Of a DNA stretch of 23,048 nucleotides, positions 9,101 through 15,605 are shown in pieces. The notes under the pieces are model-generated. The model had not been told where the DNA came from, searched no databases, and saw only the letters and a program-made list of their open reading frames with translations. Source of the stretch: Collinsella sp. (GTDB lineage Bacteria > Actinomycetota > Coriobacteriia > Coriobacteriales > Coriobacteriaceae); assembly GCA_031292915.1 (NCBI GenBank), contig JAUMSH010000057.1:1-23048 (forward strand), read 5' to 3'. Numbering within the stretch: position 1 is the first letter of the stretch; each line of letters begins with the position of its first letter. The translations under genes and the position numbers were made by a program.

Positions 9101-9332
9101 CAGCAAGGTCTGCAAGTCGTTCCATGTCGATTGTGGCGCGCTCGAGATGCCCTATGCCAAGACCGATGCCTACGCCGCGCTCGAGGCGAGCCGCCGAGCC
9201 CTCACCATCGCCGGTGTGGACGGCACACGTCTGGCTTGCGCTCGTACCGAGGACGACCTGCCCCACAATGTCAACCCGACGAACATTGCTACGGTATCCG
9301 AGGTCGTGACCGAGGTTATCCGCCGTTCGTAG
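6135..9332 (+). CDS. M28-like membrane-associated peptidase homologue with very long acidic insert and altered active site
   Basis: The 1065-residue protein starts at ATG 6135 (MANTQNYINHLL), 5 bases after GGAG at 6126-6129. The N-terminal 245 residues form the first half of an M28 zinc-peptidase fold: VVVVAHYDSPR (H138, D140) and SGAVCNKSSVAAML (219-231). Hydrophobic helices lie at about 55-95 and 160-207. Residues about 245-922 are Ala/Glu/Pro-rich and acidic, with a coiled-coil-like stretch, four TTSFE-like repeats and a basic patch (SRKRGLGGLFGRKKK). The fold resumes at HDIWFVATGASDCDG (923-937), FFINLESVG (E960) and LPHNVNPTNI (H1044). In usual M28 enzymes the second motif is GxNDNxSG and the third FxxTGAEE. 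Here the metal-binding Asp is Cys222 and the EE pair is S933-D934. Peptidase activity is therefore doubtful, and a binding or scaffold role is possible. Substrate unknown. Confidence 0.72.
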   Translation: MANTQNYINHLLQNTGITPACSEEERLAAEDIAQIFRNHGFDPEVQEFNAPAPSRLAFAVTGILAFAGALLMGIGGGIGLVGTLLAIVGAVLYVLERTGHPVVSRLGKTGVSQNVIAYHKASGPLASPRNRPVVVVAHYDSPRAELLAREPYASYRALIAKLLPVATVAPAAVAILRILPLPGALKVLLWIVAILASLVALANAANIISNRHILPYTSGAVCNKSSVAAMLGVMDNVAPFQGENEFPDDVPFDTYFGEQKRRAEEMARAAAEYAAAQQQNDYGNTIEYEEPTCAEDEFGQPIAPDAQTEPEQGEAFDEQIEGFEGASADETLIGAIVPEDQNQAVQAEEFNDEVSAAEPVEEPVAAEPEPKLYRNAAGNIRFGSDAIRALGMLPESCTLDYEEGEEPTFEPEPAPVVTAPAPAVTVDDESAAVAAAVAEPEAVSAIDPAAGLDVLAPAAPAQDVADESDDDYVEQPRRVSYESDTDFSAEIPAATPHADIASAFSSIGASASNFFKGALAKGKKFVDDFEEKRAAAREAAEQEAIAQQQAAEAAREHAAQEFEQNEAMQSAPVDAAEATTSFESQQPTSADVVEATTSFEAQQHVDSTMSFDAAKFDSTITFEKQGTAIAEPLPISDEQGDAVDDDEPIDAAEIQDAAEDESVEANSDEEQYAAADQGDSTEVEQEEVPAVSETPETDESRPYSTQIFTMPTPSGSGATVANVAPTQDETVDSLMAQISSQASPRPQMNVPDPASAPSPAPSSSPLASVPDPSLPSMKQANVASRTSLFDLPDPSAQVNDPFATAQGPEPTSAPVAPPMPVASGAQPIETISAPAPAAPKSRKRGLGGLFGRKKKNEQDSMSDWLGVEDDYDAKKSGRGIGSWDNFEDDNDGWKGGATSSDGASSEDMLSAVASMGDDELLGHDIWFVATGASDCDGAGMKAFLASHRDKLRGVFFINLESVGAGRLSVVTVEGEQQLLKGDRRIMNLVSKVCKSFHVDCGALEMPYAKTDAYAALEASRRALTIAGVDGTRLACARTEDDLPHNVNPTNIATVSEVVTEVIRRS

Positions 9333-9353
9333 ACGGAGCTCTAAGGAGTCAAC

Positions 9354-9572
9354 GTGTTTTCGTATATTAAGCGCCATTGGCCTGTCTACGTGATTTTGAC
9401 CTTGATTGCCATTGCGTTAGGATTTGGGGCTGCCTACATCGTGGGTGCAAAGGGCTCGACCCCCGCCTCCGCAATCAGCGAAGAGGTGGAGCAAGAACAG
9501 AGCACGGGCGCCGATGGGATTCCTGAGTCCGAGCAAGCAATCGTTGATGGTGGATCTTCGTCTGCAGAGTAG
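9354..9572 (+). CDS. Small single-pass membrane protein, function unknown
   Basis: The 72-residue protein begins with GTG at 9354, 5 bases after AAGGAG (9343-9348). A short basic N-terminus (MFSYIKRHW) leads into one membrane helix (about 10-32, PVYVILTLIAIALGFGAAYI), and an acidic, Ser/Gly/Glu-rich tail follows, predicted to lie outside the cell. It starts 21 bases after the M28-like gene and shares its terminator, so it is probably in the same transcript and could be a partner of that membrane protein. I do not recognise a named family. Confidence 0.7.
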   Translation: MFSYIKRHWPVYVILTLIAIALGFGAAYIVGAKGSTPASAISEEVEQEQSTGADGIPESEQAIVDGGSSSAE

Positions 9573-9595
9573 ATACGGCGATTTACATGATTGAA

Positions 9596-9631
9596 AGCGG
9601 GCGAGCCAGGGGACTGGCTCGCCCGCTTTTT
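9596..9631 (+). terminator. Rho-independent terminator after the small membrane protein gene
   Basis: A 14-base-pair perfect stem (AGCGGGCGAGCCAG / CTGGCTCGCCCGCT) with loop GGGA is followed by a T run. It lies between convergent genes. On the minus strand only three T follow, so it serves the plus strand best. Confidence 0.9.
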
Positions 9632-9638
9632 CATCGCG

Positions 9639-12600
9639 CTAGCGCTTCTTTGGGATCGACCTAAGGCGAGCGAACCATAGGGTTGCGGCACCCGAGGTCA
9701 GGAGCGCGGTGATGCAAGCGGCGATGGGAACTGGTCCTGTTGCCGGTAGGTCCTGCGGTAGGGTACAGCGTTGAATGACACAGTCCTCGTCATGTGACTC
9801 AAGTTTATCGCCGCCGCCGTTGCGACAAAGATCGACGCGTGCGCTGTTGGTGAGTGCGGTTTGGGGCGTATAAGCCGATGTTGCCTGCATGTGCACGACT
9901 GCGCCCCGAGCGTCTGCACCAAGGATTGCTTTGGCATCGTCAAGGTCGTCGTGCTCATCTTTGAGATCATCGCGGGTCCAAGAATCCGCATCGCTTCGAG
10001 TCGTAAAGTCGGCGGCTACCGCACCGTATTCAATTCGAATGGCCGTTACGACGGTATTGGATGCAAGGTCGAGTTCTTTCGCCTCGAGTGTGGTGGATTC
10101 CGTGGTCGAGATATCCGCCTTCCAGAGGTGCCAACCGTCGTAATCGACGAGGCGACAGTCCTCACCCAGGCTCTCTTTTACTTCGTCGGACTCAAGCCAA
10201 GGATTTTCGTGCCCATCGTCAAGTGTCGCGTTTGCCGGCTCATCGACGTCTGTCGAGTCCAACGGCGTCGTGCGATACCATACGTTGCACAGACCGTTGA
10301 GGTCGCCGATGGCGACGGGGGTTTCGATTGAGATGAATCTCGCCGTGCCGTCTTTGGCGCACTCAAGATCATCGGTAATCGTAAACTCATCAACCCAAGT
10401 AGCGGAATCGTTTCGAGCATCGATGGTATAGGAGAAAAGCCCATCACTATTGGTTTGCGTCGTGGCGCGGTTTTTACCATCGCCGTTAGCCAACAGGCCT
10501 TTTTCGATAGGTTGGACAAGTTCCTGACGCTTGTCGACCTGTCCCTTGATCTCGATGGGCGCATCCTTCATCGCGACGGGTTGGACATCTCCCGTATCCT
10601 TTATTTCAAACGTTATCTCCTCGGCAAGGTCATAGGTCCGCGGAGACATCATTTCGCGCAACGAGTAGGTGCCGGGTGCAAGATGTTCGACGCGGTGCGG
10701 CTTGTCGGATGAGGTCCAGGAGTCTATTTCGGTTTTATCGGGACCATATAAGGTGAGTTGTGCGCCTTCCACTTCCTGCTCACCGCTTGCATCGACCTTG
10801 GAGATATCAACCTTGGTGTAATCGTCGGATACGTTAAGCCGTGCTTCTACGACGGGTGTTTTCTGGTCGGCATAAGCGAGGTCTACGATATGGGGCGTCC
10901 GGTCGAGTAAAAAGCCGGTCGGCGCTTGAGTCTCGACGACCTCGTAGCGTGCGGTGCCAGATCCCAGCGGGAGGTTGTCCGCGCGTGCTTCTCCAGTTTC
11001 ATCCGACGTGACGGTCGCGACGGTCTCACCGTCGAGCGCGGCAATGCTACCGTCGGGGCGCACGATATCACCCGAGGCACGGATCTCAAAGACGGCGCCC
11101 GCGAGGCTGCTGCCGTCTATGGCATCGGTTTTAACGATCCTGATGTTTCCGGTCGCGGCGTGGTCATAATACGAGGCGATTGCAACGGGCGTTAGGTTCA
11201 TGTCGGCGGGTATGTTTACCTCGATTTCTTCGCCGACAAGATAGGGCTCTTTGGCCGAGGTTTCGCGTACATAATAGGTGCCCGGTACGAGCGATTCGGG
11301 CAGTGTGACGGTCCCGGTCGCGTCAGTCGTAAAGGTGTCCATTACGTTATGTGCTGGATACCAGCAAGTTTGTGAGACAGGTTCGTGATTGCTGTCGAGG
11401 AGTTGGAAGGTGAATCCGGCTAGTGGAACAGAAGCGCCTGTTTGGGCATCGCGTTTTACAATCTGGAGATGCGTCGACAGAGCGTGGTTGTCCACGATAT
11501 ATTGAAGCTCGGCGCCGTTGGAAATCTGATTGGCCCCGACGGTCCATTCCCCTGCACGTTTAAAACCCTCGGGGACGGTTTCCGGAACCTCGCGAACCGT
11601 GTAGCCGGCACGGTCGTATGGGACGGCTCCGTGGACACCGGCGGGTCGCTTACCTGTGCCGAACCATGCTTCGGGCTGGTCTTTGGTGGAGGCAAAGCCA
11701 TAGATGTTTGTGGTCAGTGTGCCAACAACCTGCTGAGAGCTGTTGCTGACAACCTCAAAGACAACACCACCCGCCGGCTGCTCCAGGCCGGATTGGTCGC
11801 TATTGCCGTAATCCTTGAATTTGGAAATCTCAAGGTCAAACGCAATGGAGATATCGGAAATGCGAGATTCGATCTCGACCACGCCTGAATCGCCGAGCTG
11901 GTCGGCTCCAACGGTATAGGTCCAGCTGTCGTTGGATGGCAGGTAGCCCTCGGGGGCTTTTGATTCGTAGATGGTAAAGGTTCCTAAGGGGACATCGGCG
12001 AGGGTGGCCCGACCGCTTTCGTCGGTCGTGAGGATTTGCGCCCATCCAGGGGTTGATTGCGACACACACGTGAACTCTGCTCCTGCGAGTGAAGAACCCA
12101 CCTGGGGGCCGGCATTCGTCGCGGCATCGAGTTTTACGATACGCAGGTTGATGGTGCCGGGCTGTTCATCAATGGCGACCTGCCCGCCGTCATTCCCCGT
12201 GGTAAAGGCAATACGATCGTGGCGGGGGACATAGCCGGCCGGCGCCTTCGTTTCAACTAGGTAGTATGCCGTGTTGGGCAGAAGTGTTGCTTGCGCCCGA
12301 CCGTTGCTGTCCATCTGGATGGTGCCGACATGCGCGCCGCTGGCGCTCTCAAAAATATCGAATGTTGCCCCGTCAAACTGATAAGTATTGTTTCCGCTGG
12401 TAATGGCGGCGTTTGCAGACTGTTTTTTGAAGGAAACAGAGACTGCCGGCAGTACATAGAGCATGTCTTGACGTTTGCTGCCGCCCGATACGGCTCCTAG
12501 ATAGCGCCGCGCGCGGTGCGGAGCGGCTTTGATGCTTCCTGATTTTGCGTTGTCGTGGAGCCACCGCGCAGCCGCCACGACTTCATTGTCGGCGGTAAAG

Positions 12601-13070
12601 TGCCCGCTCTTGGTTTTGCCCTGAGCGGTCGTGTAGGAATAGGTACCGTCGACATGGGTAGTGCCGTTGAGCATCCATACGGCAAGCTGGGTTGCGGCGC
12701 GGGCGCGATCGGGTGAAAGATGGTAGCCGCCAAACGATGTGGCGGTAGGATATCCGTGACAAACGATTGCCGCGAACTCGTCGTCGAGCCACACCCAGCC
12801 ATGATCAAAGTTGAGCCATGGGCCGCCCGGCTTGGTGGGGCCGGGGCGCTCCTGGTTCATACAGTAGGCAATCGAGGCGTCTTGAGCTTCATACTTGCCG
12901 ATGAAGAAGGGCCCACAATCATCGCTAATAGTGCGGAAGCCGAGCTGGTCGTAGCCATCGACGGCAAATGCGGCTCCCGGTGCCAGGCAGCCGAAAAGCA
13001 GGAAGAGGAGCAGGAGCAGCGGACCTGTTGCGATTGCGCTGTGGACAGAGTGCGTGGGTGCGTTGGACAT
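9639..13070 (-). CDS. LPxTG-anchored surface adhesin with thioester (TQXA) domain and SpaA/Cna-B repeats
   Basis: The 1143-residue wall protein starts at ATG 13070, 6 bases after AAGGAG. A signal peptide ends near AFA (34-36). The N-terminal domain (about 40-210) carries Cys70 in IAYCMNQE and Gln128 in ATQLAVW, the TQXA motif of thioester domains, in which Cys and Gln form a bond that can react with host amines. About six SpaA/Cna-B-type domains follow (roughly 211-308, 308-406, 410-530, 534-638, 642-748, 753-838). Each has a K-containing first strand (such as IVKLD or ISKVD) and an E-containing strand (such as YESKAPEGY or VETQAPTGF), as expected for isopeptide bonds. Residues about 840-1100 form a different, acidic, cysteine-containing domain. 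The end has LPATG (1108-1112), a hydrophobic helix and RSIPKKR. It is probably an adhesin or minor pilus tip. No sortase or pilin gene lies in the window. Confidence 0.9.
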   Translation of the reverse strand: MSNAPTHSVHSAIATGPLLLLLFLLFGCLAPGAAFAVDGYDQLGFRTISDDCGPFFIGKYEAQDASIAYCMNQERPGPTKPGGPWLNFDHGWVWLDDEFAAIVCHGYPTATSFGGYHLSPDRARAATQLAVWMLNGTTHVDGTYSYTTAQGKTKSGHFTADNEVVAAARWLHDNAKSGSIKAAPHRARRYLGAVSGGSKRQDMLYVLPAVSVSFKKQSANAAITSGNNTYQFDGATFDIFESASGAHVGTIQMDSNGRAQATLLPNTAYYLVETKAPAGYVPRHDRIAFTTGNDGGQVAIDEQPGTINLRIVKLDAATNAGPQVGSSLAGAEFTCVSQSTPGWAQILTTDESGRATLADVPLGTFTIYESKAPEGYLPSNDSWTYTVGADQLGDSGVVEIESRISDISIAFDLEISKFKDYGNSDQSGLEQPAGGVVFEVVSNSSQQVVGTLTTNIYGFASTKDQPEAWFGTGKRPAGVHGAVPYDRAGYTVREVPETVPEGFKRAGEWTVGANQISNGAELQYIVDNHALSTHLQIVKRDAQTGASVPLAGFTFQLLDSNHEPVSQTCWYPAHNVMDTFTTDATGTVTLPESLVPGTYYVRETSAKEPYLVGEEIEVNIPADMNLTPVAIASYYDHAATGNIRIVKTDAIDGSSLAGAVFEIRASGDIVRPDGSIAALDGETVATVTSDETGEARADNLPLGSGTARYEVVETQAPTGFLLDRTPHIVDLAYADQKTPVVEARLNVSDDYTKVDISKVDASGEQEVEGAQLTLYGPDKTEIDSWTSSDKPHRVEHLAPGTYSLREMMSPRTYDLAEEITFEIKDTGDVQPVAMKDAPIEIKGQVDKRQELVQPIEKGLLANGDGKNRATTQTNSDGLFSYTIDARNDSATWVDEFTITDDLECAKDGTARFISIETPVAIGDLNGLCNVWYRTTPLDSTDVDEPANATLDDGHENPWLESDEVKESLGEDCRLVDYDGWHLWKADISTTESTTLEAKELDLASNTVVTAIRIEYGAVAADFTTRSDADSWTRDDLKDEHDDLDDAKAILGADARGAVVHMQATSAYTPQTALTNSARVDLCRNGGGDKLESHDEDCVIQRCTLPQDLPATGPVPIAACITALLTSGAATLWFARLRSIPKKR

Positions 13071-13367
13071 GGCTGCTCCTTATCCCTCGTGCGTCGCACG
13101 GGGAGGCTGCGACGCGTAGGATGAGGCTACCCCCGAGGTTCATGCGGGTAAGTACCGGAGCCTGACCAAAAGCTTGCCCAATTCCTGACAAATTGAGCTC
13201 AAATACAACAATCAAGCAAAAGCGCAGGTAGAAGATAGGGAGAACAGGAAGTCAAAGGTCCTCGTCTCCACAATTGACGCGATTTTCAAACGAATCTCCA
13301 CAGCTAAAACAAGCATCGCTACCCTTGTATCGAACAAGACAACCGCGTTATACTAGCCAACACACAA
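13071..13367. other. Intergenic region between adhesin gene and tRNA-Gly
   Basis: This 297-base divergent gap holds the adhesin ribosome-binding site near its left end and the tRNA promoter at its right end. A perfect 10-base palindrome, TTGAGCTCAA (13193-13202), lies about 120 bases before the adhesin start and could be an operator. I see no gene here. Confidence 0.5.
13325..13354 (+). promoter_or_regulatory. Promoter of tRNA-Gly
   Basis: TTGTAT (13325-13330) and TATACT (13349-13354) are separated by 18 bases, and the -10 box ends 13 bases before the mature tRNA 5' end. Confidence 0.65.
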
Positions 13368-13442
13368 GCGGGCATCGCCAAGTGGTAAGGCATCAGCTTC
13401 CCAAGCTGACACTCGCGGGTTCGAGTCCCGTTGCCCGCTCCA
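13368..13442 (+). tRNA. tRNA-Gly, anticodon CCC
   Basis: The acceptor arms GCGGGCA (13368-13374) and TGCCCGC (13432-13438) pair perfectly. The anticodon stem TCAGC/GCTGA encloses loop TTCCCAA (13398-13404), giving anticodon CCC. The T-arm CGGGTTCGAGTCCCG lies at 13416-13430. The discriminator T is followed by an encoded CCA (13440-13442). Confidence 0.97.
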
Positions 13443-13454
13443 GAAAAAGTAAAA

Positions 13455-13485
13455 GCACGACACCGTTCCGGTGCCGTGCTTTTTT
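13455..13485 (+). terminator. Rho-independent terminator of tRNA-Gly
   Basis: The stem GCACGACACC / GGTGCCGTGC (one A-C mismatch) is followed by a run of six T. It starts 13 bases after the tRNA end. Confidence 0.85.
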
Positions 13486-13496
13486 CAATAAAGCGC

Positions 13497-13633
13497 CGGG
13501 ACTCGAACCCGACAGGGTGCGAGCGTAAAGCAAACGCGAAGCGTTTGTAGCGAGCAGGCGAAGGCGCCGACAGGCGCCTGAAGCCGGTGCGGATTTGCGA
13601 AGCAAATACGCGGATGTCCCGTTGTCCGCTCCA
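13497..13633 (+). repeat. tRNA-Gly-linked hairpin element, copy 1
   Basis: The element opens with CGGGACTCGAACCCG (13497-13511), an exact reverse complement of the 15-base tRNA-Gly T-arm at 13416-13430. Three hairpins follow: CAAACGC-GAA-GCGTTTG (13531-13547), AGGCGCC-GACA-GGCGCCT (13562-13579) and ATTTGC-GAA-GCAAAT (13593-13607). It closes with GTCCCGTTGTCCGCTCCA (13616-13633), which matches the last 18 bases of the tRNA gene (13425-13442) at 17 positions. Two of the three hairpins contain the core GCGAAGC, known from DNA biophysics as an unusually stable mini-hairpin. No protein is supported here. Confidence 0.85.
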
Positions 13634-13712
13634 TGGAGCACAGAAGACCTCGGGACGGCCAATTCAACAAAGTCTTCCCCATCGTCACCGTGAATCCGAG
13701 GGGATCGACCGC

Positions 13713-13764
13713 AGCCGGTGCGGATTTGCGAAGCAAATGCGCGGACGTCCCTATGCTCGCTCCA
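13713..13764 (+). repeat. tRNA-Gly-linked hairpin element, partial copy 2
   Basis: This 52-base direct repeat of 13582-13633 holds only the third hairpin (ATTTGC-GAA-GCAAAT, 13724-13738) and the tRNA-tail copy. The first 38 bases differ at two positions, whereas the tail diverges in the middle (TATGCTC for GTTGTCC) but keeps GCTCCA at the end. The 79 bases between the copies (13634-13712) hold imperfect inverted arms such as GAAGAC and GTCTTC. Confidence 0.85.
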
Positions 13765-13816
13765 ATTCCAAAATGTTAGGTTAATGCCTGCTGCCCATAC
13801 TTGCACCTGCGCACGG

Positions 13817-13822
13817 TACAAT
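13817..13822 (+). promoter_or_regulatory. Candidate -10 box of purB
   Basis: TACAAT lies 44 bases before the purB start. No good -35 sits at 16-18 bases upstream (TTGCAC at 13801 is too close), so this is a weak call. It would place the promoter just after the second hairpin copy. Confidence 0.3.
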
Positions 13823-13866
13823 GGTTGGGTTACGACCAACGTGCCAATAACCAAAAAGGAGCCGCT

Positions 13867-15213
13867 ATGATCGATCGCTATACCCGCCCGGAGATGGGAC
13901 ACATCTTCTCCCTCGAGAACAAGTACGCCATTTGGCAGGAGATCGAGGTCTTGGCCTGCGAGGCCCAGGCGGAGCTCGGCAAGATCGGTATTTCCAAAGA
14001 CGAGGCCCAGTGGATCCGCGACCATGCCAACTTTGAGAAGGCGAAGGTCGATGAGATCGAGGAAGTCACGCGCCACGACGTCATTGCCTTCCTGACCAAC
14101 ATGAAGGAATACATCGATGCCGATGTTCCCGAGGGCGACCCCAAGCCCAGCCGCTGGGTTCACTATGGCATGACCAGCTCGGATCTGGGCGACACGGCCC
14201 TGTGCTACCAGCTCACCCAGGCCTGCGACCTGATCATCGAGGACGTCAAGAAGCTCGGCGAGATTTGCAAGCGTCGCGCCTTCGAGGAGCGCAACACGCT
14301 CTGCGCCGGCCGCACTCATGGCATCCATGCCGAGCCGATGACCTTTGGCATGAAGTTTGGCTCTTGGGCCTGGGAGCTCAAGCGCGATCTGGACCGTCTT
14401 GAGGATGCCCGCAAGAACGTTGCCTTTGGTGCCATCTCGGGCGCTGTCGGCACGTACAGCTCCATCGAGCCGTTTGTCGAGGAATATGTCTGCGAGCACC
14501 TGGGCCTGGTTCACGACCCGCTGTCCACGCAGGTTATTAGCCGCGATCATCACGCCTACCTTGCCGGCGTTCTCGCCACCACCGCGGCCACCTGTGAGCG
14601 CATCGCTACCGAGGTTCGCAACCTACAGAAGACCGATACACTCGAGGCCGAGGAACCGTTCCGTAAGGGTCAAAAGGGCAGCTCCGCCATGCCGCACAAG
14701 CGCAACCCCATCACCATGGAGAAGGTCTGCGGCCTGTCGCGCGTCGTGAAGGCCAACGCGCAGGTTGCCTTCGACAACGTCGCCCTGTGGCACGAGCGTG
14801 ACATTTCGCACTCCTCTGCCGAGCGCGTCGCCCAGGCCGACAGCTTCATCGCCCTCGACCACATGTTCCAGTGCCTCATTCGCGTTATCGACGGCCTGCA
14901 GCTGTACCCTGCCCGCATGATGGCCAACCTCAATAAGACCCGCGGCCTCATCTTCTCCTCCAAGGTGCTGCTCGCCCTCGTCGATACGGGCATCACCCGC
15001 GAGGACGCGTACGCCATTGTGCAGGAGAACGCCATGGCAACCTGGCACGAGGTACAGGATTGTGTCTCCGGCCCCACCTTTAAGGAGCGTCTCGAGGCCG
15101 ACCCGCGCTGCACCGTCAGCCAGGAGAAGCTCGACGAGATCTTTGATCCATGGGACTTCCTCACCCGTATCGACACGGTCTTTGATCGTCTGGAGCAGCT
15201 GAGCTTCGAGTAG
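13867..15213 (+). CDS. purB: Adenylosuccinate lyase
   Basis: PurB catalyses two fumarate-releasing steps of purine synthesis: SAICAR to AICAR, and adenylosuccinate to AMP. The 448-residue length and the fumarase/aspartase-superfamily signature SSAMPHKRNP (near residue 273-282) are diagnostic. Other family motifs are VHYGMTSSDLGDTA, TLCAGRTHGIHAEPMTFG (with the catalytic His region) and HERDISHSSAERV. I place the start at ATG 13867 (MIDRYTRPEMG), 5 bases after AAGGAG at 13856-13861, rather than the frame's first codon at 13801, which has no such site. purC, which makes the SAICAR substrate, lies about 4.2 kb downstream on the same strand. Confidence 0.96.
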   Translation: MIDRYTRPEMGHIFSLENKYAIWQEIEVLACEAQAELGKIGISKDEAQWIRDHANFEKAKVDEIEEVTRHDVIAFLTNMKEYIDADVPEGDPKPSRWVHYGMTSSDLGDTALCYQLTQACDLIIEDVKKLGEICKRRAFEERNTLCAGRTHGIHAEPMTFGMKFGSWAWELKRDLDRLEDARKNVAFGAISGAVGTYSSIEPFVEEYVCEHLGLVHDPLSTQVISRDHHAYLAGVLATTAATCERIATEVRNLQKTDTLEAEEPFRKGQKGSSAMPHKRNPITMEKVCGLSRVVKANAQVAFDNVALWHERDISHSSAERVAQADSFIALDHMFQCLIRVIDGLQLYPARMMANLNKTRGLIFSSKVLLALVDTGITREDAYAIVQENAMATWHEVQDCVSGPTFKERLEADPRCTVSQEKLDEIFDPWDFLTRIDTVFDRLEQLSFE

Positions 15214-15239
15214 GTTCGGACATAACGTTAGCTTTTTAG

Positions 15240-15277
15240 GGCGCTTTGCTGGTAATGTGTGTTGCCGGCAAAGCGCC
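15240..15277 (+). terminator. Hairpin after purB, possible terminator
   Basis: GGCGCTTTGC (15240-15249) pairs with GCAAAGCGCC (15268-15277) to give a 10-base-pair stem. No clear T run follows, so it may be an RNA-stability hairpin or a weak terminator. Confidence 0.5.
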
Positions 15278-15341
15278 TCGTTGCATTTAGGGAAAGACGG
15301 GGATAATAGTCGTCTCGAATAACATTCTGAGAGGGGATCGC

Positions 15342-15605
15342 ATGATTTCGTTTGATTACAAACCTCAGGGCGTGTGTGCTCGCAATATTCACCTTGACCT
15401 TTCCGATGACGGCAACAAGGTGATAGGCGTTGAGTTTACCGGTGGCTGCGACGGCAATCTCAAGGCAATCTCCAAGCTGGTCGAGGGCGCTCCTGCCGAT
15501 CGCGTAATCGAGGTTCTCGCCGGTAATACCTGCGGTATGAAAAAGACCTCCTGCGCCGACCAGCTTACGCGCGCCATCGAGGCCGCTCGCGCCGAGATCG
15601 CCTAA
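15342..15605 (+). CDS. TSCPD-domain protein (ribonucleotide-reductase C-terminal-like), small form
   Basis: This 87-residue protein matches the short stand-alone TSCPD family, named for its motif. Here the motif reads TSCADQL (69-75). Four cysteines (C12, C36, C64, C71) are spaced as a likely metal site. Related domains form the C-terminus of some adenosylcobalamin-dependent ribonucleotide reductases, but the role of the free-standing form is not known to me. ATG 15342 follows GAGGGG (15331-15336). The stop TAA shares its last base with the ATG of the following lipoprotein gene (TAATG), so the two are translationally coupled. Confidence 0.8.
   Translation: MISFDYKPQGVCARNIHLDLSDDGNKVIGVEFTGGCDGNLKAISKLVEGAPADRVIEVLAGNTCGMKKTSCADQLTRAIEAARAEIA

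Noticed and set aside
13497..13633. Possible pseudo-tRNA or second tRNA gene
   Set aside because: No 5' acceptor arm, D-arm or anticodon arm can be drawn. Only T-arm-like and 3'-tail pieces are present, one of them inverted.
13497..13764. Possible CRISPR array at the repeats after tRNA-Gly
   Set aside because: Only one full and one partial unit, no even spacers, and the repeats contain tRNA-derived tails and internal hairpins rather than a repeat-spacer pattern.
13393..14553. Minus-strand open frame of 386 codons across tRNA-Gly, the repeats and the start of purB
   Set aside because: It runs through a tRNA, a terminator and hairpins, and opposes purB. It is a chance frame made long by high GC.
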